NCBI RefSeq assembly: GCF_000403645.1
Contig: NC_021313.1
Location: 1,383,014 to 1,447,013 of the forward strand
Source of the DNA: Salinarchaeum sp. Harcht-Bsk1
Lineage (GTDB): Archaea; Halobacteriota; Halobacteria; Halobacteriales; Salinarchaeaceae
Reading direction: 5' to 3'
DNA: 64,000 nucleotides
Position 1 is the first letter of the stretch. The number at the start of each line of letters is the position of its first letter. The translations under genes and the position numbers were made by a program. Under the pieces are notes generated by a model. It was not told where the DNA came from. It did no database searches and saw only the letters and a program-made list of their open reading frames with translations. This document shows positions 63,026 through 64,000 of this stretch, piece by piece.

Positions 63026-63563
63026 CCGTCGGCCGACTGGTGGGGGCCTGGTATCACACGCGAGGAATCGTCGCTGCCCGACGTAGCGTCCGTTGGGATC
63101 ACCGCGGACTGCCGTGCTGTGGGCTGGCGTCGCATTCGTTCGATACGACGACGAACGGTCTCCGGACGTTTTCGAGTTCCGGATCGGGAACGGCCGAGGG
63201 TAGCACGTCGGAGGCCGTCCGGTGGCGTGTTGGGCGCCGATCCCTGCCCACGCTGGTCGCTATCGGTCACCGATTCAGTTCCGGAAGCATGCTTCCCGCA
63301 CGATCCGCTCGTCGCTGTCGCTCCGCGATCAGGTTCGGGACGGATGCGCTCACTTCGCTCGCGCCTCGAATGCGCCGGGAGACTCACTCCGCTCGTCTCC
63401 CGAGCCCTGGCTCGCTTTGCTCGCCAGGACGCCGGGCGGGAATTGGACCAGAGGAAGACGTTCCGGGCGTGCGGCCTCGCTGTGCTCGGCCGTTCCGGGA
63501 CTGCGACTTCCAGGCTTCAATCCCTTCATTGCGCATTCGCTCCTCCGTCCGTTCGTCGCAGAA
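63026..63563. other. 538-base intergenic region with tRNA fragment and GCTCG repeats
   Basis: No gene is supported. From about 63340 to 63430 there are CTCACTTCGCTCG / CTGGCTCGCTTTGCTCGCC strings, the low-complexity type seen at 53250-53300. At 63431-63445 the bases GCCGGGCGGGAATTG repeat the 3' end of the tRNA-Gly gene located 136 bases further on. Confidence 0.5.
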
Positions 63564-63634
63564 TGCGCCGGGCGGGAATTGAACCCGCGCTATGAGCTTG
63601 GGAAGCTCATGTCCTACCACTAGACCACCGGCGC
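63564..63634 (-). tRNA. tRNA-Gly (anticodon CCC)
   Basis: On the minus strand the acceptor GCGCCGG pairs with CCGGCGC, the D arm is GTCT-AGTGGTA-GGAC, the anticodon stem TGAGC/GCTCA encloses the loop TTCCCAA, and the T arm GCGGG-TTCAATT-CCCGC is perfect. The loop puts CCC at positions 34-36, so it reads GGG. Length is 71 with discriminator A; CCA is not encoded and there is no intron. Confidence 0.93.
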
Positions 63635-63690
63635 ACTCGCTCACTCCGTTCGCTCGTGCGCCGAGGTTCGCAAATCCTCCGGATTTGCTC

Positions 63691-63703
63691 ACCACCGGCG
63701 CAC
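63691..63703. repeat. duplicate of the tRNA-Gly 5' end
   Basis: ACCACCGGCGCAC here repeats 63624-63636, the 5' end of the tRNA gene, in the same orientation, 67 bases apart. The two are separated by low-complexity sequence containing an AAATCCTCCGGATTT palindrome (63671-63685). Confidence 0.5.
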
Positions 63704-63902
63704 GATATCCGGGCCGATGCCTGCCTCGCCTCGCCCGGCAGGACACCGGCGCTCGGGAACGGCGGTGAGGTTCACTCGAAGGTATCGCCGTGGCGCACTT
63801 GAACGTAGCGCTCCGGACCGCAGTCGAGCGACCGGGCAACGTGCGTGCAGAAATTGATGCCGACGGACGGCTATTTGGTGGCCCGCACCCAACGAGGCAG
63901 CA

Positions 63903-64000
63903 ATGATCGACCTTCGGTTCTCAGAGGCGGAGCTGGCGCGACGGCGCGAGCACATCGGGAGCTTTCTCCAGGAACAGGTCGCCGCTGCCGGGGCGGAGGG
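63903..64000 (+). CDS. nadE: probable NAD synthetase NadE, N-terminal fragment (runs off window)
   Basis: Only the first 32 codons are present: MIDLRFSEAELARRREHIGSF followed by an acidic/alanine helix ending AAAGAE. The LRFSExEL...RxxIxxFLxExVxxAGAEG pattern resembles the start of haloarchaeal NH3-dependent NAD synthetases, in which the ATP-binding SGGxDS motif would follow a few residues past the edge. A TATA-like CTATTTGG sits about 30 bases before the ATG. The call cannot be proved without the next 60 bases. Confidence 0.55.
   Translation, partial: MIDLRFSEAELARRREHIGSFLQEQVAAAGAE

Noticed and set aside
1-64000. CRISPR arrays, rRNA genes or complete insertion sequences
   Set aside because: No regularly spaced repeats of 25-40 bases, no rRNA sequence, and no transposase frames were recognised.

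Overview
The window is chromosomal-type DNA of a halophilic archaeon (class Halobacteria). Evidence: high GC, strongly acidic proteins, leaderless genes with TATA-like boxes about 25-35 bases before the start codon, and families typical of this class (RdfA, archaea-specific SMC-related protein, HalX response regulator, DUF5518, CxxC micro-proteins, Tat lipoproteins). No rRNA, CRISPR array or intact insertion sequence was seen. One tRNA (Gly, CCC) lies near the right edge.

Region 1 (1-24.7 kb) is a defence island. It holds the end of a BrxC/PglY ATPase, a small retropepsin-like protease on the other strand, a tight pglX-pglZ-pglX operon, and a PD-(D/E)XK-like nuclease followed by an SNF2 helicase (BrxHII type). 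Together this looks like a haloarchaeal BREX (type 5-like) system with two PglX methylases whose first 368 bp are almost identical. A decayed GmrSD/DUF262 gene follows. After a REC-PAS-GAF histidine kinase, a DUF998 membrane protein and an ADP-ribosylglycohydrolase comes a second, McrBC-like module: an EVE-like domain fused to a McrB-type AAA ATPase, then a PD-(D/E)XK partner, behind a promoter that carries a perfect inverted repeat.

Region 2 (24.7-28.2 kb) has a zinc micro-protein, a 620-bp AT-rich gap ending in a near-perfect palindrome, and the rdfA / SMC-related pair. The same palindrome (19 of 20 bases) recurs at 29.5 kb.

Region 3 (28.3-61.1 kb) is a large catabolic region for sugars and sugar acids. 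It contains a lactonase, an IclR regulator, a metallo-hydrolase, an SDR / four-carbon-acid-sugar kinase / PdxA2 operon, a beta-keto acid cleavage enzyme with a 3-hydroxyacyl-CoA dehydrogenase-like protein and an acyl-CoA synthetase, sugar isomerases, three Gfo/Idh/MocA oxidoreductases, a LarA-like protein, a BMP-type ABC importer, an aldose epimerase, a GH88 unsaturated uronyl hydrolase, an enolase-superfamily dehydratase and an AGE-family epimerase. The likely scheme is import of oligosaccharide or sugar-acid fragments, cleavage, then dehydration, oxidation or phosphorylation toward central metabolism. A 16-base motif shared by the iclR upstream region and one isomerase promoter is a candidate IclR site.

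Region 4 (56-64 kb, overlapping region 3) is mostly housekeeping: two DUF5518 membrane paralogues (one broken by a single in-frame TAG), thiE-thiM, a HalX response regulator, a squalene/phytoene synthase, tRNA-Gly, and the first codons of a probable NAD synthetase at the right edge.
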